In this document: piece after piece, positions 1-10,600 of the stretch
Numbering within the stretch: the first letter of the stretch is position 1
Layout: each line of letters begins with the position of its first letter
Virus record (IMG/VR): IMGVR_UViG_3300032288_004095
Location: 1 to 47,609 of that record
Length of the DNA: 47,609 nt
DNA from: a virus
Direction: 5' to 3' (one strand)
Program-made: the position numbers and the translations under genes
The notes under the pieces: generated by a model
What the model saw: only the letters and a program-made list of their open reading frames with translations
Told to the model about the DNA's origin: nothing
The model's database searches: none

Positions 1-210
1 AGACCACTCTTTTTCAAGAGCAAATTTAAAATCTTTCCCCGCATTTGAATGGTTGTAAGACAAGGGTGGAAATTTTGCAAATTCCATCATCGCTACATAG
101 TCTTCTGCCATTTTTTCGACTGCATTGTCAAGGACTGCAATCTCCTCTTTAGACAGAGAGCTTTTATCTTTCACCGCTTTTTTGAAAAGCTCCTGGGTAT
201 CTGTTTCCAT
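1..210 (-). CDS. Hypothetical protein, 5' part only (runs off left edge)
   Basis: The first 70 codons of a minus-strand gene are present, starting at the ATG complementary to 208-210 and still open at position 1. The visible part begins METDTQELFKKAV, is charged and probably helical, and has no motif I recognise. It lies 15 bp downstream of the stop of the 1445-aa protein and is the next gene of the same leftward head-gene series, so a structural or assembly role is likely by position only. No strong ribosome binding site is visible. Confidence 0.6.
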   Translation of the reverse strand, partial: METDTQELFKKAVKDKSSLSKEEIAVLDNAVEKMAEDYVAMMEFAKFPPLSYNHSNAGKDFKFALEKEWS

Positions 211-225
211 TATCTACGCCTATCG

Positions 226-3200
226 TTAATACGGTTTGTCTGTTGTTCCATCTTTTTTGGTTACTTCAATGGTCTTCAGCCACTCACGTGCATCGTCAAG
301 AGATGTGGCCTCGTTGAGTAGGATTAGACCGGTTCTATTTGTGACCATTATATGCGATTCATCGTCATATTTGCCAGGCGGAATACGCAAATAGTTCTTA
401 ACTGGGTCCAGGTTGTATGATGGGGTACCGCTACTCAGGTAGACATCAGCTCCAAGTATTGGGGCAAAAAGCACTTCATCGTCAAGGTGACGGATATACT
501 GCTGACTCCTGTACAAGCGCTTTACCTGTTCGTCTTCGTCAGTCAGCCCCATTGCGTAAAGTGCATTTTTTGCTATCTCCAACTGCACATACCATCCAAA
601 TATTTCATTTCTTGTTGCAGCAAACCAATCTGGCCCACCAATCGCTCCGTCAAGATAACCCGTTCCTGCATAGTTCCTTATTGCATAATCAGGAATCTCA
701 AACTTGAAGTCATTGTCAGGGGGTCTGTCTGTAGATAAGACTGCAAGGATTGATGAATAAAGAGATTCGACTGAGGCTTGGTCAGACCAAATTGCATTTT
801 GTGGAATTGGAAACATGCTGTTGGCTGACAGTTCTGACCATGCTCTATCCACATCGTCAGAGTACCTATCTCCTGCAAAATTCTTTTGCCCATCTCCGCG
901 GGTTATTTTCTTGTTGAAAAATGTGCTCAACTGCCTAATTTGAGTCGCCATTGTTTTCATCTCAGCGCGACCCATTATTCTTCCGGTGCGCGGTATCAAA
1001 GCAAGTATTGCTGATTTATCTTCGCCATCTCTTCCGTAGTAGCCAGTAATTGGTCTTTTAGCGGCAGAGAAGTTGTCACCTTCGCCACCAGCAGCGCCAC
1101 CTTCTCCTGAGGGAATATATCTTTCCCTGTATATATAGTCTAAAACCATTTCTTTTAGACTTTTTCCAGTTTTTGCTCTTGATATTCCTCTAACTATAGG
1201 AATGAACATTGGCTGGTCATCATCATCAAGCATTTTCAAAAGAGACTCAGCTTCTTCTGGAGAAACAACGACGGTGGGCTCGTTGTATCCATTAAGCCCA
1301 TGTGCAGCAGTTTGCATAGCTTTCTTTTGGTCACCAATGTTTTCAAGAGTTGCATAGTTGATACTTTCTTCACGAGCCATCTGAACTGTGTTGAAGTAGT
1401 CAATTTTCCCTTCTGACAAAATAGATGTTTGGTACTCTTCGCCCGGTTGCAATACGAGCGGCTGTTGTTCAAACAATCCAAGTGTTCTATTTCTATCAAA
1501 TATGTCACGTATCTCGGTTGGTGTTCTGAGTATCAGATTTCCTTCTTCGTCTTTTAGTGGAGTGAGTAGTATTGGGTCAACTCCGCCAATCACCCTTGTT
1601 CCGTCTTTCTGGGCTTTTGCTCTTGCTACAGCCAACTTGTTTCTTACTTTTGCAGAAGTCTCCATTGCGTTTTTAATGGACTCAGTGATTCGTGGGAAAA
1701 CAGCAGGGAAAACTCTTTCCGCTATTTCTTCAAGTGATTCTGCTAATTCGCCATTAAGTACAAAGTCTCTTCTTTGTCTTTGATTGTTTTTTGGAGTTCT
1801 CCTCCAATCGGCCAAAGCAGAATCCCGTGAGTTAACCGCATCTGAATGTGCTCTCTTAAGGTCTTTCCATGCTTGGTACCAAGCATTGCCATCGTTTGAC
1901 ACAAGAGCCTGATTGATTGATTCCATGACTTTTGATGCTTCTGTTGTTGAATAACTCCAGCCGACATCTTTTACTTTCGCAATAAATAGCGGCTGTGATG
2001 GGATTACATCTTCATCAATACCAGAAACAAGAGAATTTGACCTGTAGCTTCTTCTTCCAGAGAAGAACGAGTTAAAACCAGAAACATTTGTTACGCTTCC
2101 TGGTGTGCCAGGTGTGCCATCGGCGTTTGGTGGAATTTCAACAATCTGCAATCCTGGGAATTCTTTTTTAACTCGGTCTGGGAGGCTTTCCCATATCGCA
2201 TCTCTAGATTCTCTGTATGAATCCACGCTGTTTTCATGTGTGCCTGGTGCAAGAGATACAAAACGGTCTTGTCCGCCAGCACCACCAACATTTGTTTTAA
2301 TTTTTGGATAAGAAACAATTTCCAGACCGGTTTTAGCAGACCTTTGCATTGGGGGGTATGGCTGCATTGGTACGAACTCTGTGTCTATTGTTATTGGATA
2401 GTCTGAATAATCTTCTTGATACTGTCCAGATATTGGGTCACGTAATAGACCTGTATATTCTTCAAACACATACTTAGCATTTTCCGCAGCTTCTTGTGTT
2501 CCGTGCTCTACTGCTGGAATGACAACATTTGTTACTTCATCATTTGAAGGTTCATCAACTGAGTCAACATTGAGAACATCTGGAGTATCAATTTCTGTAG
2601 AAGCTGGGTCAATGTCTTCGGGGGCTGTTGTCTGAGGGGCAACATCCTGAGTTGTCGGTTGAGTTGCGTCAACTGGCAAACTTGGTTGATTTGTTTTTCT
2701 AGGTCTCTTTGGAGCAACTGGCGCAGTTGGTTTTTGTCTAGGAGTTTTGGCTGTGTTCTTTGAAAGAAGGCCAGCATCCTCCAGAATCCACTCTCTTAGA
2801 CCAGGCTTCAGAGACGCCCAGTCTGACTTTTTGTTTTTTGGATAAAGCGGTTCTGTTGAATCAAGGAAGTCGTCAAGAACAACTATATTGTGTGCTTGGT
2901 TTTTGATTATCGCAGCTTTTCTTGGCTGTGTTTTTGCCAAATTTGACATCCACTGCTCAATTGACTCTTCGGTCAAGTCGTCAGATGGATTGAGACCAAT
3001 CCTCTTTCGCCAACCGTTCTCAAGCCGTGTTCTAGCCTTCTTCATTGAGTCCTCTATTGAAGTCTGTTCAGCCGGGGTGTATGCGTCCCAATCTTTTATT
3101 GTTTTTGCAACTCTTTGCGACGGAACTATGTTGCCGTACATCAAGCTACGAGGATTTGTCTTGCTTAGAGAAACTGAACGAGCCCTCTGTCTAACTCCAA

Positions 3201-4563
3201 CTGGCTTATTAGCTTTTGGGGATTCGTTTGGAAGTACTGAATAGTCTGTTTTAGGCCTGCTGAGTCTATTTGCAAGTCTGTCTAGTCTTTGTGCAGCCCT
3301 TGAGCGCATTGACTCACCAGAACCATCTGGAGTCTTGCCAACTTTTTTACGTTTCTTACCTCTTCGCCTATTTGCCTCAAAATCTTCATCTGGAGTTAGT
3401 GAACGACTTCTAATCTTCTTGTCAATTGGAGAAATCTTTGGAGTCTTGCCTTTTTTTACTCTTCTGTTTGAGCTTGGCAAAACATTTTCGCTGTCTTCGC
3501 TCGGAACTACATCTGCTGGTGCTGGAGGTAACGCAAATTGCTCACCGGCTCCAGAGCGCTCATCTGCGCGTCTTGCTGTTCTTGATGTAACAACATCAGC
3601 ATCAACGAAATCCGGTTCATTAAATTTTGGTTTTACTCTTTGTCCGCTTATGCGGTCTGCAAATTGAGCAAGTCTTTCTGCTCTAGAGTTTCTTCTGTTT
3701 GAGCGTGCTTTTGGCTTTGTTATGTATGTATCAACAACATCAGTATCAATTGGTTCTTCAAGTTTTGCAATTCTTCGCTCTATCCTTCTTTGCTCTGAGC
3801 GAATCTTGTTGGCCTGTCTCCTAGATGCTCTTGCCAGAGATTGAGCCGAACGGAGGTCGCCAGTTGCTTCTAGTAGCGCTCCACGTTCACCAAGTGGAGT
3901 GTTTAGGTCGCCTCCAGCAAGGTCTATAAGCCTCGAGCCAAGGCGTCTAGCCATTCCGGGCAAACATCCTCGTCCAAACCTGTTTGTGAACTGTCCTGCG
4001 GTGTCTCCGCTTGTTGGAGGGCATCTCCAAGCGCCACCGCCTGGACTATCTGGGTCCCAAACTGCTCTAACTCCTTTTACCCCCAGCAACAGGGAGGATG
4101 AGGCTTTGTCAGATATAAAAGCCTTTGCCTTGAAGTTTACGGCGCTGCGCTTGAACTGTACCTCGATGAGACTCAATGCAACATCTGTTATCGGCCATTC
4201 GGATATGAGCTCAAACTCATCTTCCGAATAAAAGTCATCCATTTCTTCAGGGAGGGATTTTTTCTCAATTTTCAAAACAGGACCCTCAATTAGGTCCTTG
4301 AGCTTATTGAGAGTTTTAGGAGAGAGTATTTCTGATACAGCAGAAAGAGACTCATCATTTAGTATTTTTTCTTTTTCAAAATCTAAGCCAAAATCAAGTG
4401 AATCAAGTATTTCCTGAGTAGAAACTCTTGTTCTATTAGCCCACGAAGCCCAGTCGTCTGCTTGGCTAATATTGCCTATACATGTTGGTCCATTTTTTGA
4501 TACGACAATTGCACCGTATGGCACTTTTGTGTCTGAATCTCTAATTAAGATGAATTTACTCAT
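226..4563 (-). CDS. Giant putative head/virion protein with ADP-ribosyltransferase-like C-terminal region
   Basis: A 1445-aa protein of unknown overall function. An in-frame ATG lies 15 nt further upstream (4578), but the one at 4563 gives an 8-nt ATGAGTAA overlap with the preceding stop, as at the two junctions before it, so I prefer it. Near residue 180-200 is a Cys-x18-Cys box (RCPPTSGDTAGQFTNRFGRG, then C) shared with two neighbouring proteins. The middle (about 250-700) is basic, Arg/Lys/Pro-rich and probably disordered. Around 940-1320 in the window a VRGIS motif, then a Gly-rich loop and NFSAAKRPITGYYG, resemble the R-G / Gly-loop pattern of ADP-ribosyltransferase-like domains in phage head proteins. 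That match is from memory and tentative. Position in the head series suggests a minor capsid or ejected protein. Confidence 0.7.
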   Translation of the reverse strand: MSKFILIRDSDTKVPYGAIVVSKNGPTCIGNISQADDWASWANRTRVSTQEILDSLDFGLDFEKEKILNDESLSAVSEILSPKTLNKLKDLIEGPVLKIEKKSLPEEMDDFYSEDEFELISEWPITDVALSLIEVQFKRSAVNFKAKAFISDKASSSLLLGVKGVRAVWDPDSPGGGAWRCPPTSGDTAGQFTNRFGRGCLPGMARRLGSRLIDLAGGDLNTPLGERGALLEATGDLRSAQSLARASRRQANKIRSEQRRIERRIAKLEEPIDTDVVDTYITKPKARSNRRNSRAERLAQFADRISGQRVKPKFNEPDFVDADVVTSRTARRADERSGAGEQFALPPAPADVVPSEDSENVLPSSNRRVKKGKTPKISPIDKKIRSRSLTPDEDFEANRRRGKKRKKVGKTPDGSGESMRSRAAQRLDRLANRLSRPKTDYSVLPNESPKANKPVGVRQRARSVSLSKTNPRSLMYGNIVPSQRVAKTIKDWDAYTPAEQTSIEDSMKKARTRLENGWRKRIGLNPSDDLTEESIEQWMSNLAKTQPRKAAIIKNQAHNIVVLDDFLDSTEPLYPKNKKSDWASLKPGLREWILEDAGLLSKNTAKTPRQKPTAPVAPKRPRKTNQPSLPVDATQPTTQDVAPQTTAPEDIDPASTEIDTPDVLNVDSVDEPSNDEVTNVVIPAVEHGTQEAAENAKYVFEEYTGLLRDPISGQYQEDYSDYPITIDTEFVPMQPYPPMQRSAKTGLEIVSYPKIKTNVGGAGGQDRFVSLAPGTHENSVDSYRESRDAIWESLPDRVKKEFPGLQIVEIPPNADGTPGTPGSVTNVSGFNSFFSGRRSYRSNSLVSGIDEDVIPSQPLFIAKVKDVGWSYSTTEASKVMESINQALVSNDGNAWYQAWKDLKRAHSDAVNSRDSALADWRRTPKNNQRQRRDFVLNGELAESLEEIAERVFPAVFPRITESIKNAMETSAKVRNKLAVARAKAQKDGTRVIGGVDPILLTPLKDEEGNLILRTPTEIRDIFDRNRTLGLFEQQPLVLQPGEEYQTSILSEGKIDYFNTVQMAREESINYATLENIGDQKKAMQTAAHGLNGYNEPTVVVSPEEAESLLKMLDDDDQPMFIPIVRGISRAKTGKSLKEMVLDYIYRERYIPSGEGGAAGGEGDNFSAAKRPITGYYGRDGEDKSAILALIPRTGRIMGRAEMKTMATQIRQLSTFFNKKITRGDGQKNFAGDRYSDDVDRAWSELSANSMFPIPQNAIWSDQASVESLYSSILAVLSTDRPPDNDFKFEIPDYAIRNYAGTGYLDGAIGGPDWFAATRNEIFGWYVQLEIAKNALYAMGLTDEDEQVKRLYRSQQYIRHLDDEVLFAPILGADVYLSSGTPSYNLDPVKNYLRIPPGKYDDESHIMVTNRTGLILLNEATSLDDAREWLKTIEVTKKDGTTDKPY

Positions 4564-6616
4564 TTGATTGTCCAACATATTTTTTCAATAAAGCTACTGA
4601 AGTTGAGAGTTTTCTGATTCGATTGTCAAATAGAGATTTCATAATCTCTATGTGCTTTTTTTCCGATTCGCTTATTTGTCCATCAATTGATGCTCTATTT
4701 GCAAAATCGTCAAAATTGAACGACCTTGCTCTTTCAAGCAATTCGGTCAACATTGATAAAACTTTAGCTTTTTGATTTTTTCTTAGTTTTTCAAAATAAT
4801 CCTTATAAGTCAATTTATCACTTTCCTGAAGTATTTCAGTAATTGACATATCTATTCTGTCGGATTGATTTCTCTTGGTTAAACCAGAAAGCCCAGAATA
4901 TACAGACGGGCTTGCAAATGTTCTTTTTTTGTTGCCTGTTGAAATTGTATAGATTGAAGAAGGATTTCTCATTTTAGAGTCCGTTAGCAAATCAGATATG
5001 AAAAGTCTCGCCATATCGGAAGCGTTTGCCATATCCATTGACGCTGTTCTAGTAGAACGAGATGTTGCTACAGAGTCGTTTGGGTATGAGACCAAGTATC
5101 TTCTTCTTGAGCCTTCGCCAGAAAACCAAATGTCCGGGGACATCATCCCAAGATGCGATTGGATTTCAGAGGAAAGCATTGCTCCTAGGTGCTCGTATTC
5201 ACGGCTTGGAGACACTTCATATATTTTCTGTCTGCCAATTTCATGCTCAATAAGTCTGTCGTTGATTTTTTTTGTGTCTACAGATTTGCTCTTTCCGAGA
5301 GCTGTTCCACGCAATCTTGGTTCTATGTTACCAATCTGCCCACCTGAATCAATCAGCTTTATAGCATCTGCAAGTGATTCAACGAAACCGGCTTCATCCT
5401 CTATCTGTGTTTTTCTTTCGCTTACAACAGGTTTTGGCGTCTTTATAAATGCTTCATAATGCCATCTTCTCATTTGTTTTTTTGTCTTGTTGTTTGGCAA
5501 AAGCACTTCTATAACATCATTTGGATTTTTGATGTTCTCAAATTTTTGTTCGTAGGCAATTGCGCCATTCATCTCGGCGGCCACCATCTCAAGTCTTGAG
5601 GCTGGATTTTGCCCAACCTTCATTCTTTCTGCTTCGGCAACCGTTCTTCCAAGTTTTCTTCTTTCACCTGCTGATAGATTTCTTTTTTTACGAAGAGATA
5701 TTGTCGAGCCATCTGGCAGTACATAGATGACGCTGTTTATTCCGGTGTTTGAAAGCATCCCAAGCTCTGTTTTGCCGAGTTCGCTTGCAGAGACTATTTT
5801 CTGAATATATGCAGCGCCTTCCATGTCTCTGTTGTCGGGTACTGTTCTTAGAACGCGTGAGGACACTACCGGAGTCAGAACAACGCCGTCTCTTCTAACA
5901 AGCCTTGATAAACCACCAGAAACCGGTCTCATTTCATCAACAACATTTTCTATAGCCCTTTTATAGGCAGCAAAATTCATTCGTGAAACTTTAGGAATCA
6001 TGATATTAGGCTGTCTCATCAAAGTAACTTGATTATTACCAATTAGTGGTTTTATGACTCGTCCGGCCGTACCCATTTGTCTTGGTGTGTTTCTTGATGC
6101 AAGCTCTGACACATTCTGCAAACCAGCAGCTATTGACGTGGCAAGTTCAAACAATCTTTTACCGCAAGTTGTATAAAACTTATCGGTAAATCTGCCGCCA
6201 AACTGGAATCCTTCAGGGCACCTGTATCCGCGTTCTGGCTTTGGAAAACCACCAGCGCTCGCTCTGGCTAGCGGGTTTGGTATCCCGCTTCCACCAGGCA
6301 TCAACATTGACCAAGCTGCTGAACGCAATGGGTTTTTTAGGTCTCCAGGTATAACGGAGCTAATCAGCGATTGAACGCCTTGTCCTATTGGGTTGTCACT
6401 ACTTGCTATTCCTGCTTTCACTGAAATCAAACTGTCTTTAGAAGAGGATATGTGCGCTCTGCATTTAAACTCAATTGCGCTCTGTTTGTCTGTTACAACA
6501 ATCAATGGTGATTTAACTACATTTGGGCGTGTAACAGCAATTGCGGGCATGAGTGTTCGATTTCTGGTGACACCTGTTTTATCGCATGCAGCGCATTCAG
6601 CAGTTTTTTTACGCAT
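4556..6616 (-). CDS. Hypothetical virion protein with Cys-box motif
   Basis: A 686-aa protein starting at the ATG at 6616. A TTG lies directly upstream, but ATG gives an ATGCGTAA overlap with the previous gene's stop. The N-terminus has a CAACDK motif that could bind zinc. Two further cysteines 18 residues apart (codons at 6218-6220 and 6164-6166) enclose PEGFQFGGRFTDKFYTT, the same box as in the 1445- and 1751-aa neighbours. A preceding stretch, AIEFKCRAHIS, also parallels AVNFKAKAFIS in the 1445-aa protein, so the two share an N-terminal module. The rest is mixed alpha/beta without a fold I recognise. A minor head or virion protein is inferred from context. Confidence 0.7.
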   Translation of the reverse strand: MRKKTAECAACDKTGVTRNRTLMPAIAVTRPNVVKSPLIVVTDKQSAIEFKCRAHISSSKDSLISVKAGIASSDNPIGQGVQSLISSVIPGDLKNPLRSAAWSMLMPGGSGIPNPLARASAGGFPKPERGYRCPEGFQFGGRFTDKFYTTCGKRLFELATSIAAGLQNVSELASRNTPRQMGTAGRVIKPLIGNNQVTLMRQPNIMIPKVSRMNFAAYKRAIENVVDEMRPVSGGLSRLVRRDGVVLTPVVSSRVLRTVPDNRDMEGAAYIQKIVSASELGKTELGMLSNTGINSVIYVLPDGSTISLRKKRNLSAGERRKLGRTVAEAERMKVGQNPASRLEMVAAEMNGAIAYEQKFENIKNPNDVIEVLLPNNKTKKQMRRWHYEAFIKTPKPVVSERKTQIEDEAGFVESLADAIKLIDSGGQIGNIEPRLRGTALGKSKSVDTKKINDRLIEHEIGRQKIYEVSPSREYEHLGAMLSSEIQSHLGMMSPDIWFSGEGSRRRYLVSYPNDSVATSRSTRTASMDMANASDMARLFISDLLTDSKMRNPSSIYTISTGNKKRTFASPSVYSGLSGLTKRNQSDRIDMSITEILQESDKLTYKDYFEKLRKNQKAKVLSMLTELLERARSFNFDDFANRASIDGQISESEKKHIEIMKSLFDNRIRKLSTSVALLKKYVGQSNE

Positions 6617-7214
6617 CAAATTCTTCTAATTCCCAGTTGTCGTCGTTGGCTATCCAGCTTGAAAAATCTTGTTCCATGGATATGAACTGCTCAAGAACCT
6701 TGAATGCATGGTCCCAGTCTTCGTTTGTTACAACAGGTGTAAACGGTTCGTCATAAACAGTGCCGTGCCCTGAGGCAATTGCGGTTTTGCGACCTGCACG
6801 GGATGTGATTTTTTTGATTCTATCGTCAAATTCCTGGTCATTCCATATTGAACCCTGCACAGCACCACGAATTTTTTTTCTGCAATTTTTCATGCCTGGG
6901 TGATGGCATCCCTCATTTGGCCACAGGCCAGTGGTCTCGTGATGAAGCCATGCACAAATATTGTTTAGAGGATAAAGCTCTGGGTGGTCAGCCAAAATGA
7001 CTCGGCATCTTCTGAAGCCGCCCGGCTTCTTCATGATTGGACGCCAATATCTTAAGAGGCGCTCAAGGTTTCCACGTCTCGGACCACGACCTTTTAATAG
7101 GTCGCCAGTGATTCTTTCCTGTGGTATTGCATCTGGTGGAATAGCAAGTTTCTCGGATGTGTTACCCAGATTTTTTATTATGAGTCTGTCTGGTATGTAG
7201 TTATTTTCACTCAT
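6609..7214 (-). CDS. Conserved phage head-region protein, unknown function
   Basis: A 201-aa protein, stop overlapping the next start by 8 nt. Its core reads RRGNLERLLRYWRPIMKKPG, then FRRCRVILADH, NNICAWLHHETTGLW and CHHPGMKNC. The arrangement (Arg-Leu-Leu-x-Tyr-Trp, then a Cys, then CAWLHH) resembles a short conserved module that I recall in head-region proteins of actinobacterial phages; this is from memory and unverified. The cysteines and histidines could form a metal site. It sits between large virion proteins in a tight, overlapping series, so a structural role is likely. Confidence 0.65.
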   Translation of the reverse strand: MSENNYIPDRLIIKNLGNTSEKLAIPPDAIPQERITGDLLKGRGPRRGNLERLLRYWRPIMKKPGGFRRCRVILADHPELYPLNNICAWLHHETTGLWPNEGCHHPGMKNCRKKIRGAVQGSIWNDQEFDDRIKKITSRAGRKTAIASGHGTVYDEPFTPVVTNEDWDHAFKVLEQFISMEQDFSSWIANDDNWELEEFDA

Positions 7215-7632
7215 TTTCCTGAATCTCCGAATTCTTTATTTGCTCTAAAAACTTGTTTAGCTTTTCAATTACTGAATCACCCATTAAAAGAGATTCGCCA
7301 ATATTCATTTTTTTGTCTTTTGCTTTTAGGTAATCGTTCTTTTCCTTCATCAGCATTTCACCTTGAAGAGAATTGATGATTTTTTTTGCTGTTTCGGATG
7401 AATTGTTGTAAACATCGCTACTAATTAAACGCTTAATCCGCTCCCTGGTAGCTTCAGATGGCTGCCAATCGTTATTAAATTTGTCAACAATTGACATGCT
7501 TTCATCAAGCGGTCCATGTTTTACAGCACCGTCAAATCCACTATTTTCAATCAACTCCCTTATTGGGGTTTTTTTTATTCTGTCAAGCAATTCGACAAAG
7601 TCTTTATCTCCATTGACATTCTTGTCTTCCAT
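7207..7632 (-). CDS. Small hypothetical helical protein
   Basis: A 141-aa protein. The frame is open further upstream, but the ATG at 7632 is chosen: it is preceded by a strong GAGGGG ribosome binding site and lies one base after the stop of the 1751-aa gene, whereas a start at 7692 would overlap that gene by 59 bp. It begins MEDKNVNGDKDF, is highly charged and mostly predicted helical, with lysine-rich segments in its second half. Its end overlaps the next start as ATGAGTGA. No known domain was recognised; an assembly or scaffold-like role is only a guess from position. Confidence 0.65.
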   Translation of the reverse strand: MEDKNVNGDKDFVELLDRIKKTPIRELIENSGFDGAVKHGPLDESMSIVDKFNNDWQPSEATRERIKRLISSDVYNNSSETAKKIINSLQGEMLMKEKNDYLKAKDKKMNIGESLLMGDSVIEKLNKFLEQIKNSEIQENE

Positions 7633-7633
7633 G

Positions 7634-10600
7634 TTACATCCCCTCACCGTTCCCAGTAGCCCACTGAACCATTCTGGAATGAAGCCTATCAAGAAGTTCT
7701 TTCTCGGCTTCGGAGAAATGGTTTAGCGAGCCAGCTCTTTCCAGAGTTTTCATTACATGGAGTTCTGCATACCCCTCCGCATTTGACTCGACATAATTTT
7801 TCACCGGTGCGCTGTGTGGGTAATACGCAGGGCCGGCGTATATGGAAATATATGGCAAAAGCGCTGATACGGCTTCTATCTCGTCATCTGACAAGTTTTT
7901 CCAGCCATTATTACCTTGAGCTAACATCAAGACATTTGTGTAATGCAAAAGTTCTTGATACAGCGCGTCGCTGTTCACTTTTTCAATTACTGATTTCATG
8001 TACTTTGCATTATCAAATTTCCCATTTGCGTCAAACCAATCATTTTTGCCGTAAACACTTTTTGCAAAATTTTGCATAAATTCTGAAACTGCATTTTTAT
8101 TTCCTGTCAACATGTCTGTTACGAGATAATGCAGTCTGTCAAATGAAAATGTTTGATTATTTAGCCACTTGAGAATTGGAACAAGGTTTTGGAGCTTGTT
8201 TTGAAACGCATCCATCATTTGCTGAGCCGCCACAAGCTGTGCATCCATAGCTATAAGGGTTTCTTGCATGTCTCTTAGTTTTTGCAATGACTCGTCTTGA
8301 CTTGTAGCCATAATTGAATTTAGGATTGAATTCAAAACTGATTCTAAGCCAGAGCCGGATGTTAAAGCATCGTCCATAAATCCTCTTATGTCTGGCTCGC
8401 TTACTCCAGACATGGAAGAAGTTACAGTTTTTTCAAATTCAGATATAGCCTCAGCAAGCTCTTCTCTGTCCTTAATCATCTGGGGTATATCTTGAATCAT
8501 TCTGTCATGAGACATTTTTGTTTGAAGAGCATCTCCCACCTGTTCGGCAAAAAACCTAGTAGCAAACATTCTTGCCATATCGTCAAGAAATGGAGATGTC
8601 ATGCCAGATTCAATAGCAGACAACTCCGCAACGGTTAATCTGAATTCTCTTGCAGAATTAAGTCCTTTGCCGGAATTTTTGTTTGCTGCATTTCTAGAGT
8701 TTCTCCAGTCACCAATTCCATCAAGCACATGTCCAAATTCGTGAACTCCGACCAAAAATGTAGCAATTTTTAGTGTTTCATCAAAACCTTCAATTGCATC
8801 ACTCGTTGCTTTTGAAACCAATTGATTTCTTTTTGTAGGTGTTTTTTTGGCTAGGTCCATTGCCTCTTCGTAGTTATTTGCAATTTCTTGAGTAAGTTGA
8901 GCAACCGCAGTGGTTATTGTTGTGTCCATTAAATTCGCAGACGGTAGTCTTCCGCTCTGTGCAAATGCAAGCATATTAGAAATCATTCCATCAACAACTC
9001 CATTTGAAATTTCTTCTGGTCGTATGTAGAATGGTCCTTTTCCTGGGACATAAAATACTGGATTCTTACCATGGTCGTAAGTTACGGCTGGGAGTCCTAC
9101 TTGTATGGGTTTTTTTGCATTTCGCAGTTTTGGGCGAATAAACATATCCATTTGTGTCAAGTCGTCAAGTCCTGCATCAGAATAAACATCTGCTCCTCGA
9201 AGTTGTGGAATTTGATTATTTGGTCTTAGTCCAGATGCTCCTACAGAAGGCCTAGTTGAAGTTAACTCCATGAATGTTGGAAGAAGCATCGTGGTTCCTC
9301 CAGATGAAGATGGAGTTGGCATGTCTGGCATGTTAAATGCATTCATGTCTAAGAAAACATCTTTGAAAGCTTCTGGATATTCAATTAGATGATGCATTAA
9401 CGCATAGTAAACACCTAGTTCTGCAGGAGAAATGGGTGTGTCTGGTCCAATATACCTTCCACCAAGAATTTCTTCAAACTCTGTCATTGCTGGAATTATG
9501 AAGTATGTAGGAGTTATATCAAAACTTATTCCAGACTGGTTCATCATGTCTCTCATGGTTGCCAGATTTCTCAGTGCGTGAGAAAGTTTTTTTGGTTTGC
9601 CTGGAAAAAATGAGTCAACTTTTGCTTCTATCTCGCTGATTCTTTGCCTCAAACCATTCAGGTCGTAGAGCCAATCATTGTCTTCAGGCCTGGCAAGTGG
9701 ATACTTCTCCATCTTCCCAAGTGGCCCATTAGAAACTCTTTGCTCAGATGCAAGAGTTGCTATTGACTGAACGGCAGAAAATCTGTTGTCCGGTTTTTGT
9801 TTTTTGATTTTGTTTCTTCTGGTGCGTCTATTGTCGGTTGGTGGAGAAAAAACATCCTGCGTGGCGGTGTTTGCAGCTGCACGAATTGCCCCAACTGGAG
9901 AAGCCGGGCGTTCATGTATTGTTCCGTCCTGGACATTTCTGTCTTTATCACCGTCATAGGCATTTGGTCTAAATGGTTCAATTCTTCTCCCACGCGATAA
10001 ACCGATTGGGCTACCAAGAGCCTTAATCGAGGACTTGCCGACAAAGCTTGATATTGATTGCGCTTTTATGTTGTTGTAGTTGTGGAATTTACTAGGAGCA
10101 AGAGTCAATGCAGTATTTCTAACATTTACATTAAGGTTCTTAAAGTCGTAAGGATTTACGGCTCCTAGGTTCCTAAAAGCTGCTTCCACTCTTTCGTCGC
10201 CAAGAAAAAGTCCTAGTATTTTGATTAATTCGGCTTCTGTGTAGTTGGAAAAATTTGTATTTTCTGAGGAAGTTAACCATCTTTTTATTTGCTGTACTCC
10301 GTCTCCCGAAAAAATAAATGAACCAAGTTCAGCCATTGCCTCATTATGGTCTTGTTGCCCGTAGGTTGTGCCAAGAATGTTGTATATAAGCTTCCATAGG
10401 TCATCAGAAGCAACTGTATCTCTTGGTATAAACCTAAACGAAGGGTCCTGCTCGCCAAATGCGTTTACAAAAGCTTCATGCCACCAGTCAAAGTCGCCAT
10501 TTATACCTCGGGCACCTAGGGCGTCTTTAATTCCATCAAGAACATCTTGAATTTTTTGCTTGGTATATCCTTGTCTTTTTGCCCAATCCCTATATCTCTC

